From contig SXON01000056.1 of the NCBI GenBank assembly GCA_005778355.1, forward strand, positions 18,900-82,899: a DNA stretch of 64,000 nucleotides, in the 5' to 3' direction. Below the pieces are notes generated by a model. That model was not told the DNA's origin. It saw only the letters and a program-made list of their open reading frames with translations, and ran no database searches. The DNA is from Pseudomonadota bacterium (lineage in GTDB: Bacteria; Myxococcota_A; UBA796; SXON01). A program made the position numbers and the translations under genes. How positions within the stretch are numbered: the first letter of the stretch is position 1; the number at the start of each line of letters is the position of its first letter. Below, one piece after another: positions 1-8,254 of this stretch.

Positions 1-13
1 GGTGGCGTCTCGG

Positions 14-1198
14 CTAGTCCTCTTCGCGCCTGGACTTGCTCGGTTTCCGCTGCCCAGGGACCACGCCCGCCACCGGCTTGGGCGCCGTGTCCTCCGGATA
101 GGTGGCGTGCACCCAGGCTCGGTATGCCTCGAAGCTCCCCTCGATGATCGACGCCCGCATCCTCGTCATGAAACTCGAGAACCAGTGCACGTTGTGCAGC
201 GTGCACAAGGTGGCGGCGAGGACCTCCCCCACCCGGAACAGGTGGTGCAGGTACGCGCGAGAGAAGGTGGTGCAGGTGTAGCAGTCACAGGACTTGTCTA
301 GCGGGTACATGTCGCGACGGAACCGTTGATCCGTGAGTCGGATACGCCCGACGTTGGTGTAGACCGTTCCGCTCCGGGCGTGCCGGGTCGCGATCACGCA
401 GTCGAACATGTCGATGCCTCTGGCCACGCCCTCCACGAGGTCGAGGGGTCGTCCCACCCCCATGAGGTAGCGAGCCATCCGGGTGTCGAGGTGCGGCGTC
501 GTCCAGTCGAGCACCTCGCACATCCGTGCGTGGCCCTCTCCCACGGAGAGACCGCCGATGGCAAGCCCATCGAAGCCGATCGACTGGATCTGCTCGGCGC
601 TCCGTCTCCGCAAGTCGGGCCAGAACCCCCCCTGGACGATCCCAAAAAGGCTCTGGTCGCCGCGCGAATGTGCCGCCTTACTCCTCGCCTCCCACCGCGT
701 GGTGCGCTCGACACTTCGCTCGGCGTAGGCGCGATCCCCGCCGAACGGGAGGCACTCGTCGAACACCATGGCGATGTCGGACCCCAGCGCCTGCTGGATC
801 TCCATGGAGCGCTCGGGCGTCAAGAAGGTCTGCTTCCCGTCGACCTCGTATCGAAAGTTCACACCCTCCTCCGAGAGCTCCTTGTGCTCCAAGGAGAAGA
901 CCTGAAATCCGCCCGAATCCGTGAGGATCGGTAGGTCTACAGCCATGAACTTGTGCAACCCACCCGCACGCTTGACGATGTCCTCACCAGGGCGCTGACT
1001 CAAGTGGTAGGTGTTGGCCAGAATGACCTGGGCGCCGGTGCTTGCGAGGTGGAGCGGCGAGAGCGTGCGAATCGCGCCCTGCGTGCCCACCGGCATGAAC
1101 ATCGGCGTCCGTAGCTGTCGGCCTCGAACACCGAGGAGGCCAGCGCGTGGTCCGCTGGGCTTGCCAGCTTCGAGCAAGAAGGGGGCCGGGCAGGTCAT
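14..1198 (-). CDS. tgt: Queuine tRNA-ribosyltransferase (tRNA-guanine transglycosylase)
   Basis: The enzyme exchanges guanine 34 of GUN-anticodon tRNAs for the queuosine precursor preQ1 in the cytoplasm. Family motifs are in order: TDSGGFQVFSL near residues 93-103, GGLSVGE in the middle, the nucleophile segment DMFDCVIATRHAR, then the zinc ligands of CDCYTC followed by a histidine about 25 residues on. The 394-aa length is normal for bacterial Tgt. The frame is open to 1240; ATG at 1198 is preferred because family members have only a short N-terminus before the barrel, although the ribosome binding site is weak. The C-terminal tail is Lys/Arg-rich. No other queuosine gene is in the window. 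The identification is secure; the start is less so. Confidence 0.95.
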   Translation of the reverse strand: MTCPAPFLLEAGKPSGPRAGLLGVRGRQLRTPMFMPVGTQGAIRTLSPLHLASTGAQVILANTYHLSQRPGEDIVKRAGGLHKFMAVDLPILTDSGGFQVFSLEHKELSEEGVNFRYEVDGKQTFLTPERSMEIQQALGSDIAMVFDECLPFGGDRAYAERSVERTTRWEARSKAAHSRGDQSLFGIVQGGFWPDLRRRSAEQIQSIGFDGLAIGGLSVGEGHARMCEVLDWTTPHLDTRMARYLMGVGRPLDLVEGVARGIDMFDCVIATRHARSGTVYTNVGRIRLTDQRFRRDMYPLDKSCDCYTCTTFSRAYLHHLFRVGEVLAATLCTLHNVHWFSSFMTRMRASIIEGSFEAYRAWVHATYPEDTAPKPVAGVVPGQRKPSKSRREED

Positions 1199-1305
1199 TC
1201 CACGCGGACTAGCCTCACCGCGCGCCGCGCGCCCCCGCACGCTTCCCAGAACCTTTGCAAGGCTCCCGCTCGCCGGGGAGCGCGCCCTGCGGTTACGTCC
1301 GCGGA

Positions 1306-2901
1306 ATGGCCAGCGGCTCGCGCGCCCGCCCCTCCAGCTTCCCGCCCGGGAGCAACGTCTCGGACTACTACCGAGTGGAAGGGCTCGTGCGACTCAGCGA
1401 AGGTCGCATGTTCTACCTCGTGAATGACCACCGTCCCGACCGCTCGCACCGGCGGTGTTGGGAGTGCGGCCACGAGGAAAACCGCCACAACCACGGCAAC
1501 TGCGAGTCCTGCGGGGCGTCGCTTGCGGTGCGGCGTTTCCTGCTGTCTTCCCGGTGGGACCGCACGGCCTTCGAGGCCTATACCACCTTCTTCCAGCGCC
1601 AGATCGCGCACCCGGCGTTCCTCTCGCCGTGCGATGTCTTCCCCTGGCCTGACGACCACCCCAACCAGCTCTGCTCGGTCGTGCCGTACAACGGCGAGAC
1701 CTTCCTCCTCGACGAGGCCGCGCCTCTTCCGCTGGCCAAGGTCGTGCGATTCGCCCAGCGCGCCTGCGGCATGCTTGGGATGCTTAGCTTCAACGGCGTG
1801 CGACTGGGCTGGCTCAACCGGTCGAACTTCCTGCTCCGGCCCTCCGGCGAGATCATGCTGTTCGACCCCGAGGTCGCCTCGGTGACCGAGGGCCCGCTGG
1901 GGCCAGACGACACGCGCGCGGTGGTGATGCAGCTCGGGGAGATTCTCCGTCGATACACCGCTCTAGAAGAGCGCGAGTGGCAGCAGTTCTTCCTCGAGGC
2001 CGAGCGCGGCGCCTTCGCATCGGCCGCTGAGTTCGGGCGCGCGTTGCAGATCGAGGCCAACCACCAGCGCTCGAACGCCACGACCCGCCACGCGGGTATG
2101 ACCGACGTCGGCCTCCAGCGGGCCCTCAACGAAGACAACTGGGGCTGGTCCAGGCTTGGTCCCGGAGTGGAGTTGTTCGTCGTGGCCGACGGCATGGGTG
2201 GCCACGACTGCGGCGAGGTCGCGAGCAAGCTCGCGGTGGAGACGCTGATCCAGGTGGCTCGGCAGCGTATCGACGTCACGCCGCGCCCCGGCGTGGATGA
2301 GATCGAGACGATCCTCGATCAGGCGTTCCAGACGGCCAACAACACGATCAAAGCCAATGCCGAGGCCCGTGGCAACGACATGGGCACCACGCTGGTCGCG
2401 TGCATGGTCATCGACGATAGCGTGGCCCTGTGCGCGAACGTGGGCGACTCTCGCGGCTACCTCATTCGCAACGGCACGCTTCACCAGGTCACACGGGACC
2501 ACTCGCTCGTGGCGCGCATGGTCGAGCAGAATCGCCTCACCGCCGACGAAGCGCGCAATCACCCGCACAGCAACATCCTGCTGCGCACAGTGGGCACCGA
2601 ACGAAACGTAGACATCGATATCTTCCGGGTCGATCTCGAGCCGAACGACCGGGTGCTCATCTGCTCCGACGGCCTCTGGGGCGAGGTCGAGGACGACGAG
2701 ATGGAGCAAGTGCTCGTGCAGAACGAGGACAACCGGGCCGCCGCGCGTGAACTCATCCGCGCCGCCCACCTGGGTGGGGGCAAAGACAACATCTCGGTGA
2801 TCATCGCCAGCGTCCCCGGCGCGGCCGACGAGGCGCCCGCGACGCTCCGGCTCGCGCCGCCACCGCCGCAGACCGGGCGCGCGCTCACATCCTCCGGCTA
2901 G
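1306..2901 (+). CDS. PP2C-family Ser/Thr phosphatase with N-terminal zinc ribbon and kinase-like region
   Basis: The C-terminal half (about residues 255-510) is a PP2C/Stp1-type metal-dependent phosphatase. Metal-binding and core motifs are visible: RALNEDNWGW, VADGMGGHDCGEVAS, NVGDSRGYL, TRDHSLV, CSDGLWGEVED and GGKDNISV. The N-terminal half is unusual. A Cys4 knuckle (CWEC then CESCG, residues about 44-63) is followed by about 170 residues that include GWLNRSNFLLRPSGEIMLFD, which resembles a degenerate kinase catalytic loop and Mg loop. I read this as zinc ribbon, pseudokinase-like module, phosphatase; only the phosphatase is certain. It starts next to tgt on the opposite strand. ATG at 1306 is chosen over the in-frame ATG at 1255 because the extra residues are not conserved-looking. 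A large Ser/Thr kinase is encoded at 34.5-37.8 kb, but nothing shows they are partners. Confidence 0.9.
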   Translation: MASGSRARPSSFPPGSNVSDYYRVEGLVRLSEGRMFYLVNDHRPDRSHRRCWECGHEENRHNHGNCESCGASLAVRRFLLSSRWDRTAFEAYTTFFQRQIAHPAFLSPCDVFPWPDDHPNQLCSVVPYNGETFLLDEAAPLPLAKVVRFAQRACGMLGMLSFNGVRLGWLNRSNFLLRPSGEIMLFDPEVASVTEGPLGPDDTRAVVMQLGEILRRYTALEEREWQQFFLEAERGAFASAAEFGRALQIEANHQRSNATTRHAGMTDVGLQRALNEDNWGWSRLGPGVELFVVADGMGGHDCGEVASKLAVETLIQVARQRIDVTPRPGVDEIETILDQAFQTANNTIKANAEARGNDMGTTLVACMVIDDSVALCANVGDSRGYLIRNGTLHQVTRDHSLVARMVEQNRLTADEARNHPHSNILLRTVGTERNVDIDIFRVDLEPNDRVLICSDGLWGEVEDDEMEQVLVQNEDNRAAARELIRAAHLGGGKDNISVIIASVPGAADEAPATLRLAPPPPQTGRALTSSG

Positions 2902-2962
2902 CGCCTCAGGCCAGGCGGGGCTGTTCCGCGCACGCGTCCAGAAAGCTCAGCCTCCCGTGCCG

Positions 2963-3490
2963 CTACTTGCCCACGAGCGGCGACACCACGACGTCGAGGT
3001 CCGCCTCCAGAGAGCTGCTGGCCGCTTGGCCGATGGCGAGCACGTCGCCCTCGGCGCCGACCACGAAGGTCATGGGGTAGGCGCGAACGCCGTAGCGGCT
3101 GGCCACGATGCCGTGCGCGTCGTCGAGTACCGGGAACTCGACCCGCTGCCCCTGCACCCAGCTCGATGTCGAGGCGACATCCGTGCCACCCACGAGCACC
3201 GCGAGAAAGGTGGCGTCTTTGGACGCATACTTCTTGTCGAGTCGGGCCAAGGCCTGAAGTTGGCTCTCGCCGCCCTCCCGCCGCATGAAATGAACCACCA
3301 GCGCGCCCGACGGAAAGCCCGGGGAAACGCCCGTGAAATCGCTCAGCGCCACGGTCGGTCGAGCCACGGCGTGCAGCGCCGCATCCTCGTTGATGGCGGG
3401 CAGGGAAAACAACAGCGCCGGGTCGCCGACGTGAAGGCTGGGGCCGGGGACGCTCGCGGCCATCGCCGAGCCGAGGAAGCAAACGAACAT
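2963..3490 (-). CDS. Exported thioredoxin-fold (redoxin-like) protein without CxxC
   Basis: A 175-aa protein starting MFVCFLGSAMAAS, a short signal peptide with an AxA-like cleavage site. The rest follows the AhpC/TlpA-like thioredoxin layout: HVGDPALLFSLPAI, an ALVVHFMRREGG strand-helix, FLAVLVGG, and the cis-proline region YGVRAYPMTFVVGAEGDV. The position where redoxins carry their active cysteine has none, so a normal thiol redox role is unlikely. The frame is open upstream to 3685, but that extension overlaps the divergent cca-family gene and lacks a signal, so ATG at 3490 is chosen. It may be a structural or binding relative of periplasmic thioredoxins. Confidence 0.7.
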   Translation of the reverse strand: MFVCFLGSAMAASVPGPSLHVGDPALLFSLPAINEDAALHAVARPTVALSDFTGVSPGFPSGALVVHFMRREGGESQLQALARLDKKYASKDATFLAVLVGGTDVASTSSWVQGQRVEFPVLDDAHGIVASRYGVRAYPMTFVVGAEGDVLAIGQAASSSLEADLDVVVSPLVGK

Positions 3491-3541
3491 GCGCTCCGAT
3501 AACACTCCAGCCCGCGAGGTCGCCGCGATTACGGTGCGACG

Positions 3542-4747
3542 ATGCCGCTCGTCGACCTCCCGCCGCTGGTACATCGGCTCGCCCTGGCCGCCACAGAAGC
3601 AGGCGGGCGCGCACTCCTGGTGGGCGGCGGTGTGCGCGACGCACTCCGAGGCGAGCCCACGCACGACCTCGACGTGGAGGTGCACGGCGTGAGCGTCGAC
3701 CAGCTACGCGCCCGCCTGCAGCAACTCGGCCAACTCAACGAGGTGGGCCGCGCTTTCGGGGTGTTCAAGCTCAAACACGGCGATTGCGAGGTCGACGTGA
3801 GCCTGCCGCGCCGCGACAGCAAAGCCGGACCCGGCCACCGCGGCATCCAGGTGGTCGCAGACCCTCACCTCGGGGTGGTCGAAGCCGCCCGACGTCGCGA
3901 CCTGACCATCAATGCAATCGCCTACGATCCTCTCCTCGACGTGATCGAAGACCCCTTCGGTGGTGCCGGGGACATCGAGCGCCGCTTACTGCGGGCGGTC
4001 GACGAGAGCACTTTTGTCGAGGACCCACTGCGCGCCCTGCGCGTGGTCCAGTTCGCGGCCCGCCTCGGGTACGAGGTGCACCCCTCCTTGGAAGCGCTGT
4101 GCCGCGCGATGCCGCTCCACGAGCTGCCGCCCGAGCGCGTGCTCGGAGAGGTGGAGAAGCTCCTGCTGATGGGCCGGCCGCCCTCAAGGGGCTGGAAGGT
4201 CGCTCGGGCGACGGGGGCGTGGGCGAAGGTCCTCCCGGCCTGGGACACCGGCGTCCCCGCCGACCTCGACCGCGTGGCCGCCTGCGACGTGCATCCCGCG
4301 CCTCGCCGCTTCGCGCTCCTGCTCGCCGCCGCCAGCGCCGACGAGGCGGCCCTCGTTGCAGCCCTCGACCAGCTCCGCGTGCATCGCTGGCGCGGGGCCG
4401 ACGTGCGGAAGCTAGCGCGGGCGCTGGCGCACGCCCGGGTGGCGTGGACCCACCCGCTTGTCGAGGAACCACTCGATACCCGGGCCCGTCGGCTCGCGGA
4501 GGACGTCGACCTCGAGCTGCTGTCCATGCTCGTCGACTCGCCAGTGCTCCGCGAAACGGGCCACCGACTCGGCATCCTCCACTCGCCGCTGCCCCAACTG
4601 CTCGGCGGGCGCGACGCCGCGAACATGGGCGTGCCCGCCGGCAGGGCAGTGGGCGAGTTCCTCGCAGGCGCACGCGAAGCTCAGCTGACCGGCGAGATCG
4701 TGACACGCGACGACGCCCTCGCCTGGGCGCGTGCGCGCGCCGGGTGA
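3542..4747 (+). CDS. cca: CCA tRNA nucleotidyltransferase / poly(A) polymerase family protein
   Basis: A class II polymerase-beta superfamily nucleotidyltransferase that adds CCA (or A) to RNA 3' ends in the cytoplasm. The active-site signature LLVGGGVRDALRG lies near residues 25-37 and the metal-binding pair in HDLDVEVHG follows; RRDLTINAIAYDP, EDPLRALRVVQFAARLGY and PPERVLGEVEKLL follow in family order. The length of 401 aa fits a CCA enzyme without an HD domain. I cannot separate a full CCA enzyme from an A-adding enzyme by eye. It starts 51 bp from the divergent redoxin-like gene and ends 13 bp before a lipoprotein gene on the same strand. Confidence 0.9.
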   Translation: MPLVDLPPLVHRLALAATEAGGRALLVGGGVRDALRGEPTHDLDVEVHGVSVDQLRARLQQLGQLNEVGRAFGVFKLKHGDCEVDVSLPRRDSKAGPGHRGIQVVADPHLGVVEAARRRDLTINAIAYDPLLDVIEDPFGGAGDIERRLLRAVDESTFVEDPLRALRVVQFAARLGYEVHPSLEALCRAMPLHELPPERVLGEVEKLLLMGRPPSRGWKVARATGAWAKVLPAWDTGVPADLDRVAACDVHPAPRRFALLLAAASADEAALVAALDQLRVHRWRGADVRKLARALAHARVAWTHPLVEEPLDTRARRLAEDVDLELLSMLVDSPVLRETGHRLGILHSPLPQLLGGRDAANMGVPAGRAVGEFLAGAREAQLTGEIVTRDDALAWARARAG

Positions 4748-4760
4748 CATATTGCCCGCC

Positions 4761-6389
4761 ATGCAGAGCGCCCGGTCACTCCTTCTGCTCCTCCCCGCCG
4801 CCGTACTCGCCGCCTGCGACGGGCCCACGCCAGCGGCGCCCGCTCCCGCTCCCACAGTCACGGAGCCCGACGGTGGGCCTGCACCTGCCATCCCCGCGGT
4901 AGCCCCGATCCCGGGGGTCTCCGCGCCCGACGTCGACCGCCCGAGCGGGGTCGAGGCGACGACCGCAGCTGGCGCCGTGTTCCGGGCCGAGCTCGGCGAC
5001 GAGCACCTGGCCGGCTTCCCGGTGGTCGTGAACCTGGAGCTCCGCAATCCCACGGCCGACGCCATCGCGGTCCCCGATCTCAGCACGCGGCGTCACCTCG
5101 TGCATTTCAAGCTCGAGTCAGCCAGTGGCAACGTCACGGAGAGGTTCAGCACGCCGCCGGACTTCGACACGGGCGGCAACTGGACGCTTCCCGCCGGATC
5201 GCGACGCTCCGTACGGTTCGAGATCCCCTCCTCGAAGGCGCTCGATCCCGGTCGTTGGAAGATCACCATTTTGGCCGGCGAGCCAAGCGCGATCACCACC
5301 CTGCCAACGCTGAGTTTCGACATTGTCCCGGCGCGACCCATCGCCGGCCGCGTCGTCTATGAGCCCGTCATCGCGACGAACAGCGGCGCGATCTTCGCCT
5401 GGTTGCACCACGCGCGTGATGGCTACGACATCTACATCGACCAGCTCAGCCCCGGCGTCGGCGCCAGCCTCGTCGCCCGGGCTCGAATCGCCCACCTCGC
5501 GGAGAAGTCCGAGCCCCTGCTCGCCCGCGCGCTGCCCGCCGCCGCGCGATCTCGGCACGTCTACTGGTGGACGGGGCCTAGCGAGCTGGCCTACGCCCGC
5601 GTCGATGGCCTCGCCAACACCGCACCTGCCCGTCCGGTCGATATGCCATGGCCACGGGTCGAGGCGCTCGCCAGAGGGGTGACCAGTTCCAGTGGCGCCC
5701 TGCTCGTTCCCATCTGGATCCCTGCACCCTCGGGGTCGGCGGGGGAGGTCAAGATCGTACAAGTGGACGAGCGCGGCAAGGTGGACTTCCGCGCCGTCGC
5801 CGACAGCAAGACACGACCTGCCCGTGCCGAGACAAGCCTCGATGCCAGCGGCAATCTCGTGCTCGCGCTCGCCTCGGAAGCTGGTGTCGATATCTACCGT
5901 GTTGATGGCAAGCGCCCCTCCCACCTTCCGGCGGCAGGGAAGCGCGCCTGGGCTCGCGAGGGAGAGTGGCTCACGGCTGCGCTCGCTTTCGACACGCTGC
6001 CCGCATCGGGCACTTTCCCCGGCGGCCTGGGCCTCGTGGCCCTGCAGTTGGCCACCACGATCGACGCGGAGTCCCGCGCTGCCACGACCCTCTCGCGCGT
6101 CGCCAGCTTCGAGTTGGGAGGCAAACAGGTCGCGACCACGCCGCCGCTGGCCTGGAGCGGTCCCGGACAGGTGACCGCCTTGCTCCCCGACGGGGCCGCC
6201 CCGCTGCGCTACCTCGCGGCGGCAATGGACGGGACCACTTGGTACGGCGCCTACGGCCACGGAGCCCGGGTCGTAGGCCAGTCACTGTCCGGCGAGCTCT
6301 GGCCAGGCAAATCACCACTAGAAGCTGAACTGCGCTCGGTCGCGGGCGACCACGCGGTCACCCGGCTGCCGCTCTCGCCCTTGCCCTAG
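4761..6389 (+). CDS. Large lipoprotein of unknown function
   Basis: A 542-aa protein starting MQSARSLLLLLPAAVLAAC: a lipoprotein signal with lipobox LAAC, followed by a Pro/Ala-rich tether of about 35 residues. The body looks all-beta. It opens with a segment like an intracellular-inhibitor-of-proteinase or Ig-type fold (VVNLELRNPTADAIAVPDLS, then SRRSVRFEIPSS) and continues as what may be a propeller-like repeat domain. No enzyme motif is seen. ATG at 4761 is chosen over 4731 because it places the lipobox correctly and avoids overlap with the cca-family stop. Its stop codon shares a CTAG with the stop of the convergent gene. Confidence 0.8.
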   Translation: MQSARSLLLLLPAAVLAACDGPTPAAPAPAPTVTEPDGGPAPAIPAVAPIPGVSAPDVDRPSGVEATTAAGAVFRAELGDEHLAGFPVVVNLELRNPTADAIAVPDLSTRRHLVHFKLESASGNVTERFSTPPDFDTGGNWTLPAGSRRSVRFEIPSSKALDPGRWKITILAGEPSAITTLPTLSFDIVPARPIAGRVVYEPVIATNSGAIFAWLHHARDGYDIYIDQLSPGVGASLVARARIAHLAEKSEPLLARALPAAARSRHVYWWTGPSELAYARVDGLANTAPARPVDMPWPRVEALARGVTSSSGALLVPIWIPAPSGSAGEVKIVQVDERGKVDFRAVADSKTRPARAETSLDASGNLVLALASEAGVDIYRVDGKRPSHLPAAGKRAWAREGEWLTAALAFDTLPASGTFPGGLGLVALQLATTIDAESRAATTLSRVASFELGGKQVATTPPLAWSGPGQVTALLPDGAAPLRYLAAAMDGTTWYGAYGHGARVVGQSLSGELWPGKSPLEAELRSVAGDHAVTRLPLSPLP

Positions 6390-7348
6390 CGACCGGCGTT
6401 CTCGCCCTCGTCGGTCTCATCCTGCGGCTCGTGCACGCCGTTGTCGGTGCAGGGCGTTCCGTCGTCGTCGAAATGCTCCTCGCAGTAGCTGTTGAGCTTG
6501 CGCGCTGTGGAGCAGTACTTCGACTCGAGGCAGGGGTATGACCACTCCTCCTCAGGGTCGTCACAGCTCGACGGTGCATTACCCGTACCTTCCTGAGAGC
6601 TGCCGAACTCTTCGGAGAAGAAACACTCGTTCAACGAGCGGTCGGTACTGGTCACGGCCGAGCAGTCACCGTCGAACACGCCCACCGCGAAGTGAGCCAC
6701 GCTGTCGTCGATGGGGAGCGTGAAGGTGTCGAGGACCACGGTGAACGAGACCCCCGCGCGGCCGAAGGTGTCGATGGTGCACGACTCCACCGAGGCACGC
6801 CCGGCGTGCACGCTGTCGCCCAGCGCGCCGGCCTGAAAGCACTCGTTGAACTGAATCTCGTGGGAAACACCGGCCTCGTCGGTGTAGGGCAAGGCGAAGT
6901 CGCCCATCGCGACGCCCGGAGAACCGGTGTAGTAGGCCGTGAGCCCGACGCTGAGGTCGATGTCGCCGTCGTCGAGGAAGTTGTCCTCGTAGAGGAACAC
7001 CGACGAGTCGGCCTTCGGCGACCAGGCCTGAATCCAGTACACCGACTCGACGTCGAGCACGACGCACACGTCGCCGCCAGTGCCATCGAATGTGAAGGTT
7101 GCACCGCCGTAGTACGCCGGATCCTCGGGCGCACCGAGACCGCCGTAGTACACGCCCTCGAGGCCTTCTTCGTCGGCACCGGGGTGGGTTTCGAGCGTGA
7201 AGTTCGACGTCCCCGCCTCCTCGGCGGGGATGACGCGGAACTCACCCAGATCCTGGATGAACGGGTAGTCGGCGTTCGGGGTCGGCACGAAAACCTGTCC
7301 CACGTGGTCGCACCCGGGCATCCAACTCACGAGAAGAGTGGCCAGCAT
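6386..7348 (-). CDS. Lipoprotein, third gene of the TonB-receptor operon
   Basis: A 320-aa protein starting MLATLLVSWMPGCDHVGQ, a short lipoprotein-type signal with Cys at residue 13. The mature part is acidic and aromatic-rich (FTFDGTGGDVCVVLDVESVY, VSHEIQFNECFQAG) with many cysteines, which suggests an extracytoplasmic disulfide-bonded beta domain. It starts 2 bp after the stop of the preceding lipoprotein gene, whose end supplies a GAGGAG-like ribosome binding site, so the two are co-transcribed. Function is unknown. The context suggests a cell-surface partner of the TonB receptor. Confidence 0.75.
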   Translation of the reverse strand: MLATLLVSWMPGCDHVGQVFVPTPNADYPFIQDLGEFRVIPAEEAGTSNFTLETHPGADEEGLEGVYYGGLGAPEDPAYYGGATFTFDGTGGDVCVVLDVESVYWIQAWSPKADSSVFLYEDNFLDDGDIDLSVGLTAYYTGSPGVAMGDFALPYTDEAGVSHEIQFNECFQAGALGDSVHAGRASVESCTIDTFGRAGVSFTVVLDTFTLPIDDSVAHFAVGVFDGDCSAVTSTDRSLNECFFSEEFGSSQEGTGNAPSSCDDPEEEWSYPCLESKYCSTARKLNSYCEEHFDDDGTPCTDNGVHEPQDETDEGENAGR

Positions 7349-7350
7349 GT

Positions 7351-8244
7351 CTACTCCTCAGCCTCGAAGGGAATGTTCAGGTTGACGACGACCTCTTCGG
7401 TCTGTTTCAGGTCCTCGTCGAAGTGAACCACGGCCTCGCCGTCCGACACCCAGTCGCCGTAGGTGATGTAGCTACCGGGGCGGTTCAGCACGTCGTAGTA
7501 GGAGCGCCCCTCGTGGAACTCGGTGACGTACTCGTCCACCTCGCGCCCGCCATCAGACGCGCACGTGGTGAAGTTGCCGTTTGTATCTGGCACGTCGGAA
7601 CGAAGCTCCGGTGCGTCCATGAACCCCCATACCGCCATGCCCTCCACGCGGAGCGTGTGGTTCAGGGTGAACTCCGCGACGAAGTTGTCGCCCTCTTCCA
7701 CGAAGCTCAGATTGTCGGCCCCGATGAACGACATCTCGTAGTCGGCGGTGGCGTCGAAATACTCGAAGCACCACTGCTGGAACGCCTCCCCGCTGGTGAC
7801 CTCGACCCCGTATTGGTCGTAGATGGGCCGACCGAGGTTGTTCTTGAAGTGGTCGATGATGTCGTCGTAGCTGCTGAAGCGACCCGTGGTCACCTTGCAC
7901 GCGAGCGCCTCGTAGCAGGCGAAGTCGAGACGACCCACGCTGATGCCCCCGTAGGGGAAGGTGTCGCCCCGCGAGTCCTCGCTGATCACCGGCCCCATCG
8001 ATGGGTGCGGGTACGCAAAGGAGATGTTGTCGATGCCGGCGAAGGCACCGATGTAGATCGGCCCGAGAAGTCGTAGATCGGTCTTCTCCGAGGTGCTGTA
8101 CTCGAGGTTGCCATCGTCGTCAGCGTCGGTGGCCGTCACAACGGTGCGCGTGGCAGCCGCCTTGGGGACCACCAGCTTTCCGACGATGTCGCCCTCGGGA
8201 ATCGTCTCGGGATTCGAGCACGCGAGGAACAGGAAGGAGATCAT
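7351..8244 (-). CDS. Lipoprotein with calcium-loop-like motif, second gene of the TonB-receptor operon
   Basis: A 297-aa protein starting MISFLFLACSNPE, a very short lipoprotein signal with lipobox FLAC. Just after the tether lies TDADDDGNLEY, which matches a DxDxDG calcium-binding loop. The remainder has no family I recognise. It is acidic, with paired Cys in FACYEALAC and an aromatic segment QQWCFEYFDATADYEMSF. The frame runs on to 8403, but ATG at 8244 follows the receptor stop by 10 bp, and the stop itself overlaps an AGGAGG ribosome binding site (TAGGAGG), which settles the start. Probably outer-membrane anchored and functionally linked to the receptor. Confidence 0.8.
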   Translation of the reverse strand: MISFLFLACSNPETIPEGDIVGKLVVPKAAATRTVVTATDADDDGNLEYSTSEKTDLRLLGPIYIGAFAGIDNISFAYPHPSMGPVISEDSRGDTFPYGGISVGRLDFACYEALACKVTTGRFSSYDDIIDHFKNNLGRPIYDQYGVEVTSGEAFQQWCFEYFDATADYEMSFIGADNLSFVEEGDNFVAEFTLNHTLRVEGMAVWGFMDAPELRSDVPDTNGNFTTCASDGGREVDEYVTEFHEGRSYYDVLNRPGSYITYGDWVSDGEAVVHFDEDLKQTEEVVVNLNIPFEAEE

Positions 8245-8254
8245 GGTGTTCCTC

